Shown: positions 6,406-14,741, numbered from the stretch's first letter. The stretch: 18,027 nt of DNA from NBML01 sp029939535 (GCA_029939535.1 JAOZST010000071.1:1-18027); one strand, 5' to 3'. Translations and numbers: made by a program. The notes: a model not told the origin generated them from the letters alone.

Positions 6406-7662
6406 ATGAGTGGTAAAAAAATCAATGAAAACAAGTCGTTAATTTCTGCTTACGATATCGCAATTGTTGGCGGCGGAGTTGTGGGCTGTGCTGTTGCCCG
6501 TTGTATGGCTTTAGAAGGTGCAAAAGTAATTTTACTTGAAAAGGCACCGGATATTCTTGATGGTGCGAGTAAAGGCAATAGTGCAATCCTTCATACTGGT
6601 TTTGACGCGCCTGTTGGATCTCTTGAACAAAAATGTGTCAGCAGTGGATATAAAGAGTATCTTGAAATCCATGAAAGTTTAAACCTGCCTCTTTTAAAGA
6701 GCAGTGCAATGGTTGTTGCATGGTCAAAAGAGCAAGAGGATAAATTTGAAAGTATTATAGCAAAAGGTCTTGATAATGGAGTTGAGGACCTTTCTTTTTT
6801 AAGTAAAAAAGAGATCCTTGCCAAAGAACCCGAGCTTTCAGCAAATGCAAAAGCTGCCATATCCATTCCCCGTGAGTATGTTATTGATCCCTGGTCAGCC
6901 CCATTTGCATATTTAAAGCAGGCTGTTGAGAATGGGGGCAGGGTGCTTTTTAATGCCGAAGTAATTGGCGGGGAGTTTGATGGCAGCAACTGGCTTCTTA
7001 ATACAAGCCAGGGAGATGTACGGGCCGGCCAGGTTATTAATTGTGCCGGACTTTATGGCGATATTGTTGATAAAAATGTGCTGGGGAGTGCTCAATTTGA
7101 AATTAAACCCCGCAAAGGGCAGTTTGTTGTATTTGACAAAGCTGCAGGAAAACTACTCAATTCCATAATATTACCGGTTCCCACCAGACGTACCAAGGGA
7201 ATCGTCCTGTTTCCAACTATTTTTGGTAATATTGTTGTTGGTCCCACTGCAGAGGAGCAGGAAAGCAGAAATGATGCTTCAGTTGATAGAGCAGTCTTGT
7301 CCTCCCTGCTTGAACAGGCAGTTGAAATGCTGCCGGCCCTTGCCAATATCCCGACAACTGCAACCTATGCCGGGATCAGGTCGGCCAGTGATAAAACACA
7401 CTATAGAATTATACATAATTATGATCAAAACTGGATTACTCTTGGGGGGATACGTTCAACAGGATTGACCGGGGCACTTGGCATTGCCCGGCATGTCTGC
7501 GAGCTGCTTGCAAAACAAAGTATTGAATTTGATAAAATTGAAAATCCTCTGATTCCCAAGGTACCAAATCTTGCCGAGCACCTTCCCCGGGACTGGCAGA
7601 CTCCAGGATATGGTGAAATTGTATGCCATTGTGAGTGCTACCAATGCTGGAATTTATCTTGA
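6406..7662 (+). pseudogene. GlpA/LhgO-type FAD-dependent oxidoreductase, C-terminal [2Fe-2S] domain lost
   Basis: The open frame is 418 codons. Residues 17-40 form the FAD-binding Rossmann strand and GxGxxG (VGGGVVGCAVA), followed by LLEKAPDILDGASKGNSAI. HTGFDAPVGSL, IDPWSAPFAYLKQAVENGG, KPRKGQFVVFDK and ATYAGIRSASDK are typical of glycerol-3-phosphate-dehydrogenase-like oxidoreductases. The protein ends as the BFD-like [2Fe-2S] domain begins: GYGEIVCHCE (402-410) should continue with a second cysteine pair but turns into CYQCWNLS and a stop. Homologous coding stops near 7630, where another frame takes up an ABC permease. No ribosome binding site precedes the ATG. The FAD domain might still fold, but the electron-transfer domain is gone. 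Substrate uncertain (glycerol-3-phosphate or a 2-hydroxyacid). Confidence 0.75.
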
Positions 7663-7966
7663 AGAGACCTTTGGAATAAGTTTTGAATTTCTTGGACCCA
7701 GCTTCTGGCTGGTTGTTACAGGGCAGTTTTCCTTTTGTTCAACTTTTGTGATGCTTTTAGTTGGCACCCGCCTGAAAAAATTTGATCCTGTGCTTGAAGA
7801 GGCTGCATTAAGCCTTAGAGCTACAAAACTTCAAGTAATCTGGCTTATCATTATCCCGTTTTTGCGGCCAGCTATTATAGGCGCTTTTATTGTGGCATTT
7901 TTGATTAGTTTTTCAAACTTTAATACCACTATTTTTCTGGTTGGTTCAGATCCCACCCTTCCCGTT
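7628..7966 (+). pseudogene. PotC-like ABC transporter permease, internal fragment
   Basis: In the frame that becomes DeoR, about 113 codons read as the C-terminal part of a binding-protein-dependent permease. Present are a helix FWLVVTGQFSFCSTFVMLLV, the EAA loop KFDPVLEEAALSLRATKLQV (the cytoplasmic contact with the ATPase), a helix IIIPFLRPAIIGAFIVAFL, and the ending ...FNTTIFLVGSDPTLPV typical of PotC/spermidine-putrescine-type permeases. There is no start codon or ribosome binding site; the fragment begins inside the truncated oxidoreductase and ends exactly where the DeoR Met begins. About half of a normal permease is missing at the front and the last few residues at the end. Confidence 0.7.
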
Positions 7967-8740
7967 ATGACTCCCGGTGATCGACAGGCCAGGATTGCCA
8001 ATATTATTCGACAGCGCCATCGCGTCACGGTAAACGAATTAGCTGAAATTCTCAATATCTCACGGGAAACAATAAGACGCGACCTGTCTGAGTTGGATCG
8101 GCTGGGTAAGGTTCATAAAATTCACGGGGGCGCTTCTTTGCCCATAACCATTGGTGAGGGGTCCTTCCGCATCCGGATGGGGGAGAATGTAGCGGCAAAG
8201 GTTCAAGTTGCAGCCGAGGCAGTAAAGCTTTTTTCCTCCGGTGAAACAATTTTGATTGATACGGGATCGACCACAGTCTATTTTGCTGAAAAACTTGTTG
8301 AACTCTCTGATCTGACCATCGTTACCAACTCGTCGGAGATCGCTCGGATCGTCAGTCTTTCCCCCAATAATCCCCGGGTTTTTCTTCTGGGAGGCCAGTT
8401 CAATGGCGATAACCGACAGACTTTTGGCAATTTTGCTATTTCCCAGCTAGGATTATTCCGGGCTCACCATGTCATTCTGACCATAGGCGCACTGGATGCA
8501 AAAACCGGGGTTATGGATTTCAGTATTGAGGAAGCTCAGCTTGCCCAGGCAATGATTGCCCAGGCTGACTCTCTTACCATTATTGCAGATAGTTCGAAGT
8601 TTGAGCGAATCGCATCATTTAAAGTTTGTGACCTGGATCAGGTGAAAAATCTGGTGTGCGATCAATATCCGTCTGAGGAAATAACTGCGGCCCTGAAGGA
8701 AGCCAATGTTAACATTTTTTGCGTTGATTGCAAAAAATAA
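7967..8740 (+). CDS. DeoR-family transcriptional regulator
   Basis: From ATG 7967-7969 the frame gives 257 residues, normal for DeoR regulators. The N-terminus DRQARIANIIRQ, VTVNELAEILNISRETIRRDLSELDRLG and IHGGAS form the classic DeoR winged helix. The C-terminal DeoRC effector domain shows IDTGSTTVYFAEKL, TNSSEIARIV, FLLGGQFN and IADSSKF, the phosphosugar-isomerase-like fold that binds a phosphorylated ligand. No ribosome binding site lies before the ATG because the preceding bases code for the permease fragment in the same frame, so as assembled the regulator would be made only as a fusion or hardly at all. Its usual job would be to repress the adjacent oxidoreductase and ABC transporter genes (inference). 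The DNA-binding and effector domains look intact. Confidence 0.85.
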   Translation: MTPGDRQARIANIIRQRHRVTVNELAEILNISRETIRRDLSELDRLGKVHKIHGGASLPITIGEGSFRIRMGENVAAKVQVAAEAVKLFSSGETILIDTGSTTVYFAEKLVELSDLTIVTNSSEIARIVSLSPNNPRVFLLGGQFNGDNRQTFGNFAISQLGLFRAHHVILTIGALDAKTGVMDFSIEEAQLAQAMIAQADSLTIIADSSKFERIASFKVCDLDQVKNLVCDQYPSEEITAALKEANVNIFCVDCKK

Positions 8741-8771
8741 AAATGCGGCATACATGGGATGCAGCCGCATT
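8738..8771 (-). terminator. Intrinsic terminator of the DUF302-SLAC1-DsrE operon
   Basis: On the minus strand AATGCGGC, a 14-nt partly self-pairing loop, and GCCGCATT are followed at once by TTTTTATTTTTT. The hairpin lies 25 nt after the DsrE TAA. The plus-strand T-run starts 13 nt past the stem, so termination of the DeoR transcript here is less certain. Confidence 0.75.
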
Positions 8772-8796
8772 GATTATGGGTGGATTTTTTTATGGG

Positions 8797-9153
8797 TTAA
8801 AAAGTAAAAACCTTTGCATCTTTGGATAATTCAATGAGTTTGGGTGCTCCTGCAAACTGGGCTGTCTCCACAATATCATTTTCGCCAACCTGGCGATTTT
8901 TGGCGCAGGGAATTCAAACATATATGGGAACTTTGTTTTCAACAAGATAGGGGAAATAGTCATTGGCTTCATCCCCGGTAGGCGCTTTGATATGATCTGT
9001 CATTCCTGGTTTGGCCAGTAAAACTGCGTCATCTGTTAAAAATATATGGACCTCACTGCCGCTTTCCTTGGCCACTTTTGCAAGCTGAAAGGTTCGGGTT
9101 ACCCGGGTAGGATCTTCCAGTCCCCGGGTAAGAACAAATAGAAATTTTTCCAT
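8797..9153 (-). CDS. DsrE-family protein, candidate selenoprotein with Sec at position 80
   Basis: The frame is open to TGA at 8914-8916 (codon 80). After it the same frame continues as clear family sequence to TAA at 8797-8799, giving 118 residues. N-terminal features include FLFVLTRGLEDPTRVTRTFQ and VHIFLTDDAVLLAKPG, as in DsrE/DsrF-like small sulfur-handling proteins. The TGA context is VPIYV-TGA-IPCAKNR, then ENDIVETAQFAGAPKLIEL. Relatives read YVC-x-PCA here, so Sec replaces the conserved cysteine, with Cys83 as resolving partner (U-x-x-C). A hairpin with a GGU loop sits 23 nt downstream. ATG follows AAAGGAG. It is last in the operon after the SLAC1 channel. A soluble role in sulfur or redox transfer is likely; the substrate is unknown. 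Conventional callers would report only the first 79 residues. Confidence 0.85.
8882..8916 (-). promoter_or_regulatory. Candidate bacterial SECIS element for the DsrE UGA
   Basis: On the minus strand TGA (8916-8914) is followed after 23 nt by the loop GGT of a perfect 6-bp hairpin, TCGCCA-GGT-TGGCGA (8896-8882). A GGU-type apical loop is the signature bound by bacterial SelB, and the distance fits known bacterial SECIS elements. Confidence 0.7.
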
Positions 9154-9246
9154 GATATCTTCTCCTTTAATATGGTTACAGGGGTTAAAAAACGCCTGAA
9201 TTGAGAAACAGTATGCCCCTTGAGATGGATTATTTCAAGAAGGTTT

Positions 9247-10233
9247 TTATTCAGGAACACAGATTTCATGTCTCCGGGCTGCCAGGATGGTTTGATACAA
9301 TGTCATCAGGATCACCAGGCAGGCAAGAATTAGAAATGCCGAAGTCAGGTATTTAAAAAATATCCATTTGGTATGGTGGTACATCAGCAATGTGGCAATT
9401 GTAATGGCATCCAGGGGAAAGGTGTAGGCCCACCAGGAAATGAAAAATTTTAGATTCTTGAATTTATCAATCATGCAGAAAAGGAGTATGGTTGTAAACA
9501 GCGCATGATAGTATAGAATCCTGGCAAATACATCCAGGTTCCCGGTCATTTTCACATAGGCGATAAAACCCACTGCAGGGGGGGCAATGAGAATAAAAAG
9601 GGTTGGAATCAGTTTGTTGGGCAGGGGTTTATGAAATATAAGCCTGTTAAAGATTATTGCCAATAATACAATCCAGAAAATAATTCCAATACTGAAAAAG
9701 AACCAGGATAAATCCGCCGGGGCATGGGCCTTTCCCACAACCGGTACCAGGATAGTACCAACCACCGGAATAAACCAGGCCGGGTTGATATGGTGAATTT
9801 CAAAATCCTTATGCATCCATATATACATGAGTTTAATTGTATACACCAGGTGAAGGGCAGCTCCCGAATACCAGAACGTTCTACTCAACATCAACTGGGT
9901 TGGTTCATAGGCAATGCTTAAGAGCAGCAGGGAAATGGAATAGGCAGGGAAAAAATTGATCCGCACCGGGTGGTTGAATTCTTTTGCCACTTCCTCTGGG
10001 TAAATGAAGAATTTGATAATATAAACAAGGGTAAGCAGAGAAAACCAGGCTGTTACCAGATATAAAAGGGCCTGGCCCACACCCCATGAAAATCCCATCA
10101 TTTTTTCATATCGCAAAAATGCAATGGCAAGGCCTGTGATTCCCATTACAGTGGCAAAAATGGTGACCGGGAAATATTGCAGTTTGTTATAAGACTGCTG
10201 TTGTGTTTGCTTTCCTGATTGCTGTTCAGACAT
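9247..10233 (-). CDS. SLAC1/TDT-family anion channel or exporter (TehA-like)
   Basis: I place the start at ATG 10231-10233 (MSEQQSGK), which has AAGGAGGT at 5-nt spacing; an upstream ATG at 10254 has no such site. The 328-residue product has a short polar N-terminus, then about ten membrane helices, e.g. FPVTIFATVMGITGLAIAF, ALLYLVTAWFSLLTLVYII and WFIPVVGTILVPVVG. Helix-breaking phenylalanine/proline patterns such as RINFFPAYSISLLLL and the FISWWAYTFPLDAITIATLL stretch are typical of the tellurite-resistance/dicarboxylate transporter (SLAC1) fold. Members move nitrate, malate, sulfite or chloride; the ion here is not determined. It sits 27 nt after the DUF302-like gene and 93 nt before the Sec-containing DsrE gene, suggesting a sulfur oxyanion such as sulfite (inference). 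Confidence 0.85.
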   Translation of the reverse strand: MSEQQSGKQTQQQSYNKLQYFPVTIFATVMGITGLAIAFLRYEKMMGFSWGVGQALLYLVTAWFSLLTLVYIIKFFIYPEEVAKEFNHPVRINFFPAYSISLLLLSIAYEPTQLMLSRTFWYSGAALHLVYTIKLMYIWMHKDFEIHHINPAWFIPVVGTILVPVVGKAHAPADLSWFFFSIGIIFWIVLLAIIFNRLIFHKPLPNKLIPTLFILIAPPAVGFIAYVKMTGNLDVFARILYYHALFTTILLFCMIDKFKNLKFFISWWAYTFPLDAITIATLLMYHHTKWIFFKYLTSAFLILACLVILMTLYQTILAARRHEICVPE

Positions 10234-10260
10234 GTTGACCTCCTTGAAACTCATATGGAT

Positions 10261-10674
10261 TTATACAAGACATTTTTTGACAATTTCTACAATGGTGTGA
10301 TTGAATTGGGAATAGGCTTTGGAAAATTCCGGATCATCCAAAAGTGCTGTTATTGTTTCGGTACCCAGATCCAGAAAACGGATTTGTGTTTTGTCCTCTT
10401 TTTTAAAAAAGGTCAAAAATCTGGGGGTCAGCATGGCTCGTTCAGGATTTTTGAACAGTGCCTGGGATGATCTCTGGGGGTTGCATATCCTCATCATCCT
10501 GACATCAAAGCCCTGGGGCAGATCAATGTTGTACTCCTGATAGATTTTTTTCATGTCCAGGCAGCAGTCCTTGTCAAAAAGAATTCCTTTTTCATTGATG
10601 GCAACTTCAACATCCTGGATGATTTTTGTTATTTCCTTAAATGTTTCAAATTGATGTATTTTATTGGTATTCAT
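10261..10674 (-). CDS. DUF302-like domain protein
   Basis: A 137-residue soluble protein; ATG preceded by GGAG at 5 nt. The core VRMMRICNPQRSSQALFKNP, then AMLTPRFLTFFKKEDKTQIRFLDL, resembles DUF302 proteins, which pair a (I/M)xxCNP motif with a strand-turn-strand ending in a conserved hydrophobic run. The N-terminal helix (TFKEITKIIQDVEVAINEKG) precedes the domain; no signal peptide is seen. Cys37, Cys38 and the Cys of ICNP could have redox or metal-binding roles. It is first of the three-gene operon with the SLAC1 channel and the DsrE selenoprotein. DUF302 proteins have no settled biochemical function but often occur near sulfur and redox genes in anaerobes. Confidence 0.65.
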   Translation of the reverse strand: MNTNKIHQFETFKEITKIIQDVEVAINEKGILFDKDCCLDMKKIYQEYNIDLPQGFDVRMMRICNPQRSSQALFKNPERAMLTPRFLTFFKKEDKTQIRFLDLGTETITALLDDPEFSKAYSQFNHTIVEIVKKCLV

Positions 10675-10854
10675 TTTTTCTCCATTGGTTAATTTCTGAA
10701 AGTGTTATGGGCCATTTATTCTTGAATGAAAAGGATAAGCATTTATCGTGCCCAGATAAAAAAAACAGCAAAATGCGTTGATAGGATGGGACTCAGGTGT
10801 ACATGGAGAATAATATATGCGGGGATAGAAAAAAGGAACGTTAATTCTGTGAAT

Positions 10855-10889
10855 GGTAGCGCTACCCCCTGGAAGTATTTGTGCCAGGG
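10855..10889. repeat. Adjacent palindrome and hairpin after the CoA-transferase operon
   Basis: The perfect 12-bp palindrome GGTAGCGCTACC (10855-10866) adjoins a hairpin CCCTGG-N11-CCAGGG (10867-10889), 5 nt past the beta-subunit stop. No U-tract follows directly, so it is not a standard terminator; it may protect the mRNA end or be an operator for the downstream operon. Confidence 0.4.
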
Positions 10890-10893
10890 AAAA

Positions 10894-11670
10894 TTACCCC
10901 AGTATCAGCCTCTGGGGGTCACAATGTTCCCTCAGGATTTTCAATTCTGTTTCCGTGGGAGGAACCGCAAGGGTTGCCCTGGAAACATCCATGGGGAATC
11001 CTGTATTTTCAAGAATTTTTTCCGGTGTGATATCGGGGTAGAACTTATCCAGATACATTTTCCCACTGTCTTTATCAAACCGCATCAAACCAAGGTTGGT
11101 TACAACCACACTGACACCACCTGGCCTTAAACCAGCTGCCTGCCTGGTATTATTCCCTTTAAGCTGGCCCGGGCTTGTGAGATAATCAAGCTTTTTGACA
11201 AACTTGCGTTTTTCGTGCTGCATAAATGCAACGCACCTGGGAACAAAACTTGCCACATCACAGCCGCCCCCACTTCCTGAAAATCTGATGTCAGGGGAAG
11301 AATAATCACCAATGCAGGTGGTGTTCAAATTGCCGTACATGTCTATCTGGGCAGCCCCAAGTATGGCAATTACTTTTTTTCCTGTTATGGGGTTCTGCAT
11401 TGTGGCAAAGGCATCTGTAAGCTTTGAATTTGCAGCTGCCCAGTACATGATCCTGGGGTCTGCAACAGCAAAGGGCAGTTCTTCCAAAAGGGAATCAATG
11501 GCTCCGGTTTCAAAAAAAATCACACTGTCAGGGGCATTAATGTTCTTGGCTGCCATGGCTGCAAGCATGGAAATTCCAGTGCCGCTGAAAACAATATCCC
11601 CGTTTTTGATTTCCCTTGCCGCCATAATGGTCATGATTTCCCTGGGGGTATAGGGTTGATGGTTTTTCAT
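10894..11670 (-). CDS. Family I CoA-transferase beta subunit (glutaconate CoA-transferase B-like)
   Basis: A 258-residue subunit; ATG one base after the alpha-subunit stop, with AGGG about 7 nt upstream. VFSGTGISMLAAMAAK and FFETGAIDS place a glutamate at residue 54, the position of the catalytic Glu in the beta subunit of Acidaminococcus glutaconate CoA-transferase, which forms the acyl-glutamyl and glutamyl-CoA intermediates. Later family segments include ILGAAQIDMYGNLNTTCIG, RFSGSGGGCDVAS and GGVSVVVTNLGLMRFD. With the alpha subunit it should transfer CoA between carboxylic acids in the cytoplasm. The acid taken up by the TRAP transporter encoded upstream is the obvious acceptor; glutaconate itself is not implied. 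Confidence 0.9.
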   Translation of the reverse strand: MKNHQPYTPREIMTIMAAREIKNGDIVFSGTGISMLAAMAAKNINAPDSVIFFETGAIDSLLEELPFAVADPRIMYWAAANSKLTDAFATMQNPITGKKVIAILGAAQIDMYGNLNTTCIGDYSSPDIRFSGSGGGCDVASFVPRCVAFMQHEKRKFVKKLDYLTSPGQLKGNNTRQAAGLRPGGVSVVVTNLGLMRFDKDSGKMYLDKFYPDITPEKILENTGFPMDVSRATLAVPPTETELKILREHCDPQRLILG

Positions 11671-11671
11671 G

Positions 11672-12649
11672 TTAATCCCTTTTCATGTTCACTGAGTATC
11701 CAGTCCTTGGATCTGCTTTGATTGCATCAATTCTTTCCTGGCCAACTATTTTTAAAAAACTTTCATGATTTTTTACACCATAAATATATTTGTCCTGATA
11801 TTTTTTGAACTCATCTGGATTCTTTGCAGCAATGGCAAATTTGCGCAGATACTGAGAATCATAATCATAGTGGCCAAAAACAGCTGAAGGATAAGCACCC
11901 AGGGGAGCATGGCATACAGCAGACACATGGATAAAGGGGATCTGATTCAGGTCAGGGTTTTGTCTTAGTTCTTCCTTATCCACAAGCTCCTCACAGGTAA
12001 CAATAACATTTTTTGATGCTTTTACCTGTTCTATGTCAGCAAAAGTAAGCCCCTGGATACTGCAGGTGCCCATTGCATCGGCTTTTTGAACATGAATAAT
12101 GGTAATATCAGGGTTGATGGCCGGTACCAGGAGTACCTTGGAGGCACCTGCCCAGTCTCCAAAGGGATTGTCCATTACAGCAAGTTTTTCATCCACTATT
12201 TTAGGATCTGATTTTCGTATGGATTTGGAAAATCCCCATTTAGTGAGGATATCTGTTCCAAAACCTGAAAGTGTGGGTAAAAAAGGCAGTCCCATGGAGC
12301 CTGCCATAAACCGCAGGCTCATCATATAATTTGAATAATCTTCAACTAAAATTTCATTATTCTGGACAGCCCTTGCAAAACGTATGCAGGTGGGCGCGGC
12401 TTTCCCATTTCCAGCATAGGCTATTTCCAGTTTTGAAATACAGCCGGCCCCGATTAGTTCATCTAAGCCTGTGCCATTGGAATGGGCATATAAATGCAGG
12501 TCTTTGATATCCTGCCGGATGATCTCATAAACAGCTGCCATGGGGTTCCGGTTCAGGGTAAATCCTCCAATGGATATGTGGGAGCTGTTTTTTACATATT
12601 GTTCAATGGCCTGTTTAAGCGGCATTACCTTGTTTAAGTGGTTTGTCAT
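11672..12649 (-). CDS. Family I CoA-transferase alpha subunit (glutaconate CoA-transferase A-like)
   Basis: I choose ATG 12647-12649 (MTNHLNKVMPLK) because AGGTAAG lies 5 nt upstream; a longer frame to 12781 overlaps the TRAP gene and has no support. The 325-residue product shows SHISIGGFTLNRNPMAAVYE at the N-terminus, LHLYAHSNGTGLDELIGAGC, GSMGLPFLPTLSGFGTDI and LLVPAINPDITIIHVQKAD, the order found in GctA-like subunits. The C-terminal region (FGHYDYDSQYLRKFA) is the usual long tail. It begins 5 nt after the TRAP permease stop and ends 1 nt before the beta-subunit ATG, so the three genes are translationally coupled. It supplies substrate-binding surface and requires the beta subunit's glutamate. 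Confidence 0.9.
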   Translation of the reverse strand: MTNHLNKVMPLKQAIEQYVKNSSHISIGGFTLNRNPMAAVYEIIRQDIKDLHLYAHSNGTGLDELIGAGCISKLEIAYAGNGKAAPTCIRFARAVQNNEILVEDYSNYMMSLRFMAGSMGLPFLPTLSGFGTDILTKWGFSKSIRKSDPKIVDEKLAVMDNPFGDWAGASKVLLVPAINPDITIIHVQKADAMGTCSIQGLTFADIEQVKASKNVIVTCEELVDKEELRQNPDLNQIPFIHVSAVCHAPLGAYPSAVFGHYDYDSQYLRKFAIAAKNPDEFKKYQDKYIYGVKNHESFLKIVGQERIDAIKADPRTGYSVNMKRD

Positions 12650-12654
12650 CGTAC

Positions 12655-14655
12655 TTACCTGTTTTTGGTGGTTGGTGTGTCTGGATATAATTTCTGGAGC
12701 CCAATGGCAATTATAAATACAATAAAACCTGTTAGGTCTGCCCAGTATTCCGGCCAGAAAAGTCCAAGGGCTGCCAGCCATAAAAGAAGGGTTTCAAAAA
12801 TTGTAGCCTTTCTAAAAAAATATCTTTCCAGAGCAGATGCAAAGGCAATGAGGCCCAGGGTCGTGAATATCATGGTTGAGATTACTTCCCAATGGAAAAG
12901 TTCATAATTATTCCCCATGCCTAAAAGAGGCCTATATGCCATGATAATGGGGATGATATAAAGCCCTTTTGCAAGTTTCCATGAGGTTAAAGCAGTCTTC
13001 ATGGGATTGGCCTTTGCAATCCCTGCTCCGGCAAAACTGGCAAGGCTGACAGGTGGGGTTACGTTGGCATCCTGGGAATACCAGAACACGATCATATGGG
13101 CGACCATGATGGGAACCCCCATATCCAGCAGGGCAGGACCTGCCAGGGTGGCCAGGACAATATAGGAGGCAGTAACGGGAAGACCCATGCCAAGAACCAG
13201 GGAAGCACCCCCGATGAGTAGAATGGCAAGCACCTTTATGCCATAGCTCAGTTCAAGCACCAGGCTTGAGAATTTAAGGCCCATTCCAGTGAGGCTTACC
13301 ATGCCCACAATGATTCCTGCGGCTGCACATGCAATTGAAACCATGACAGCATTCTTGGCCCCGTTTTCCAGGGCTTTGATAATGGATTTGAACTGGTCCA
13401 GACAGAACCGGCCCAGGCTGATTCTAGTGGGGCCGTTTATAGTCCAGCGCACGGAATTTGCAATTATGCTGATGAAAAGTGTGGAAACCACGGCAACAAA
13501 TCCAGCCATCATGGGGGAATAATTGGACATAAGGACATAGATCAGTATCAGAACCGGGATAATAAAGTGGAGACCGTTTTTGATTACATTTAAAAGTTTT
13601 GGCAGATTTTCCCTGGGCTGGCCCTTTAACCCGTATTTCTGGGCTTCATAATGGACAAAAAGTATAACCGTAACATAATACATGATGGCCGGTACCAAGG
13701 CCACTTTTATGATGGTCAGATAGCTGGTGTTTGTGAACTCAGCCATTAAAAAAGCTCCTGCCCCCATTATGGGCGGCATGAGCTGCCCACCCGTGGATGC
13801 AACGGCCTCAACAGCGCCTGCCACATGGGGGCGGTACCCGACTTTTTTCATCATGGGTATGGTAAAGGAGCCTGTGGCAACAACATTGCCCACTGCAGAA
13901 CCTGAGACTGACCCCATGAATCCCGAGGCAACCACTGCTGCCTTTGCAGGGCCCCCGGAAAAACGTCCGGTAAGGGCATAGGCCATGTCAATGAAAAATG
14001 CTCCTCCTCCGGTGGTTTCCAGGATGGCACCGAAAAGGACAAAAACAAAAACAAAGGTGGCTGCCACACCAATGGGCAGCCCGAAAATCCCTTCCGTGGT
14101 CAGCCACAGGGTGGTTGATATTCTTTCAATGCTGTATCCTTTGTGGATGATGAGTTCAGGCATATACTGCCCAAATATGGCATAGGCAATACTGGCAGCG
14201 CAGATTCCTGTCATCACAAGACCGATGACCCTGCGGCAGGCTTCCAGCACCAGAAGGGTTCCAATGATACTGACAACCTTGTCCTGGACAAGCCAGTCTC
14301 CCTGACGTTCAAAGATTTCCATAAGGTTATTGCAGATATAAAAGGTGCAGTATATTGACAGGCCAACAAGAACCCAGTCCATAAAGAGCCAGAAGGAAAA
14401 TTTATCTTTTCTGGCTTTTAAAAAAGCAGGTTTCAGTAAAAAGGTCAGACTCAAAATGGCTCCCAGATGGATGGACCGCTGAACCAGGGCAGTCAGAGCT
14501 GCCACTCCGGCGGTATAGAGCTGGTAAAGGCTCAGGCTCACGGCAATTGCCATGATGACCCATGCGGTTACTTTCATAAGGGTTTGATTGGCATCTGCCA
14601 GATCAAAATTTTCTAGGGAATCCTTTTCCTGTATGGATGTGTCTTTGTCAGCCAT
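12655..14655 (-). CDS. TRAP transporter permease, fused small and large subunits (TRAP-TAXI type)
   Basis: A 666-residue membrane protein; ATG follows AGAGGA at 5 nt. The N-terminal ~170 residues hold the four-helix DctQ-like part, with the first helix near VTAWVIMAIAVSLSLYQLY. The remainder is the 12-helix DctM-like part with GGPAKAAVVASGFMGSVSGS, TGGQLMPPIMGAGAFLMAEF, GLPVTASYIVLATLAGPAL and YSQDANVTPPVSLASFAGAG, all highly conserved in 4TM/12TM fused permeases. Such permeases use an ion gradient (usually Na+) to import carboxylates delivered by a TAXI binding protein, encoded two genes upstream. An 86-nt gap separates it from the DUF1850 gene. Immediate coupling to the CoA-transferase genes indicates that the imported acid is activated on arrival. 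Confidence 0.95.
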   Translation of the reverse strand: MADKDTSIQEKDSLENFDLADANQTLMKVTAWVIMAIAVSLSLYQLYTAGVAALTALVQRSIHLGAILSLTFLLKPAFLKARKDKFSFWLFMDWVLVGLSIYCTFYICNNLMEIFERQGDWLVQDKVVSIIGTLLVLEACRRVIGLVMTGICAASIAYAIFGQYMPELIIHKGYSIERISTTLWLTTEGIFGLPIGVAATFVFVFVLFGAILETTGGGAFFIDMAYALTGRFSGGPAKAAVVASGFMGSVSGSAVGNVVATGSFTIPMMKKVGYRPHVAGAVEAVASTGGQLMPPIMGAGAFLMAEFTNTSYLTIIKVALVPAIMYYVTVILFVHYEAQKYGLKGQPRENLPKLLNVIKNGLHFIIPVLILIYVLMSNYSPMMAGFVAVVSTLFISIIANSVRWTINGPTRISLGRFCLDQFKSIIKALENGAKNAVMVSIACAAAGIIVGMVSLTGMGLKFSSLVLELSYGIKVLAILLIGGASLVLGMGLPVTASYIVLATLAGPALLDMGVPIMVAHMIVFWYSQDANVTPPVSLASFAGAGIAKANPMKTALTSWKLAKGLYIIPIIMAYRPLLGMGNNYELFHWEVISTMIFTTLGLIAFASALERYFFRKATIFETLLLWLAALGLFWPEYWADLTGFIVFIIAIGLQKLYPDTPTTKNR

Positions 14656-14741
14656 TGTGTTCCTCTGAATATATTGATTTTACCTTACTTGTTTTGTTTT
14701 GCTTGTTTAACAATACCTGTTCTGCCTGGTTGGCGTTCTTG

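Noticed and set aside
7660..7662. TGA ending the oxidoreductase as a Sec codon
   Set aside because: The oxidoreductase homology has already ended about 30 nt earlier and the permease is encoded in another frame.
9247..10254. SLAC1 channel start at 10254
   Set aside because: AAGGAGGT lies inside that extension and is correctly spaced for ATG 10233.
11672..12781. Longer CoA-transferase alpha subunit starting at 12781
   Set aside because: The extra 44 residues overlap the TRAP permease C-terminus and have no ribosome binding site; ATG 12649 has one.
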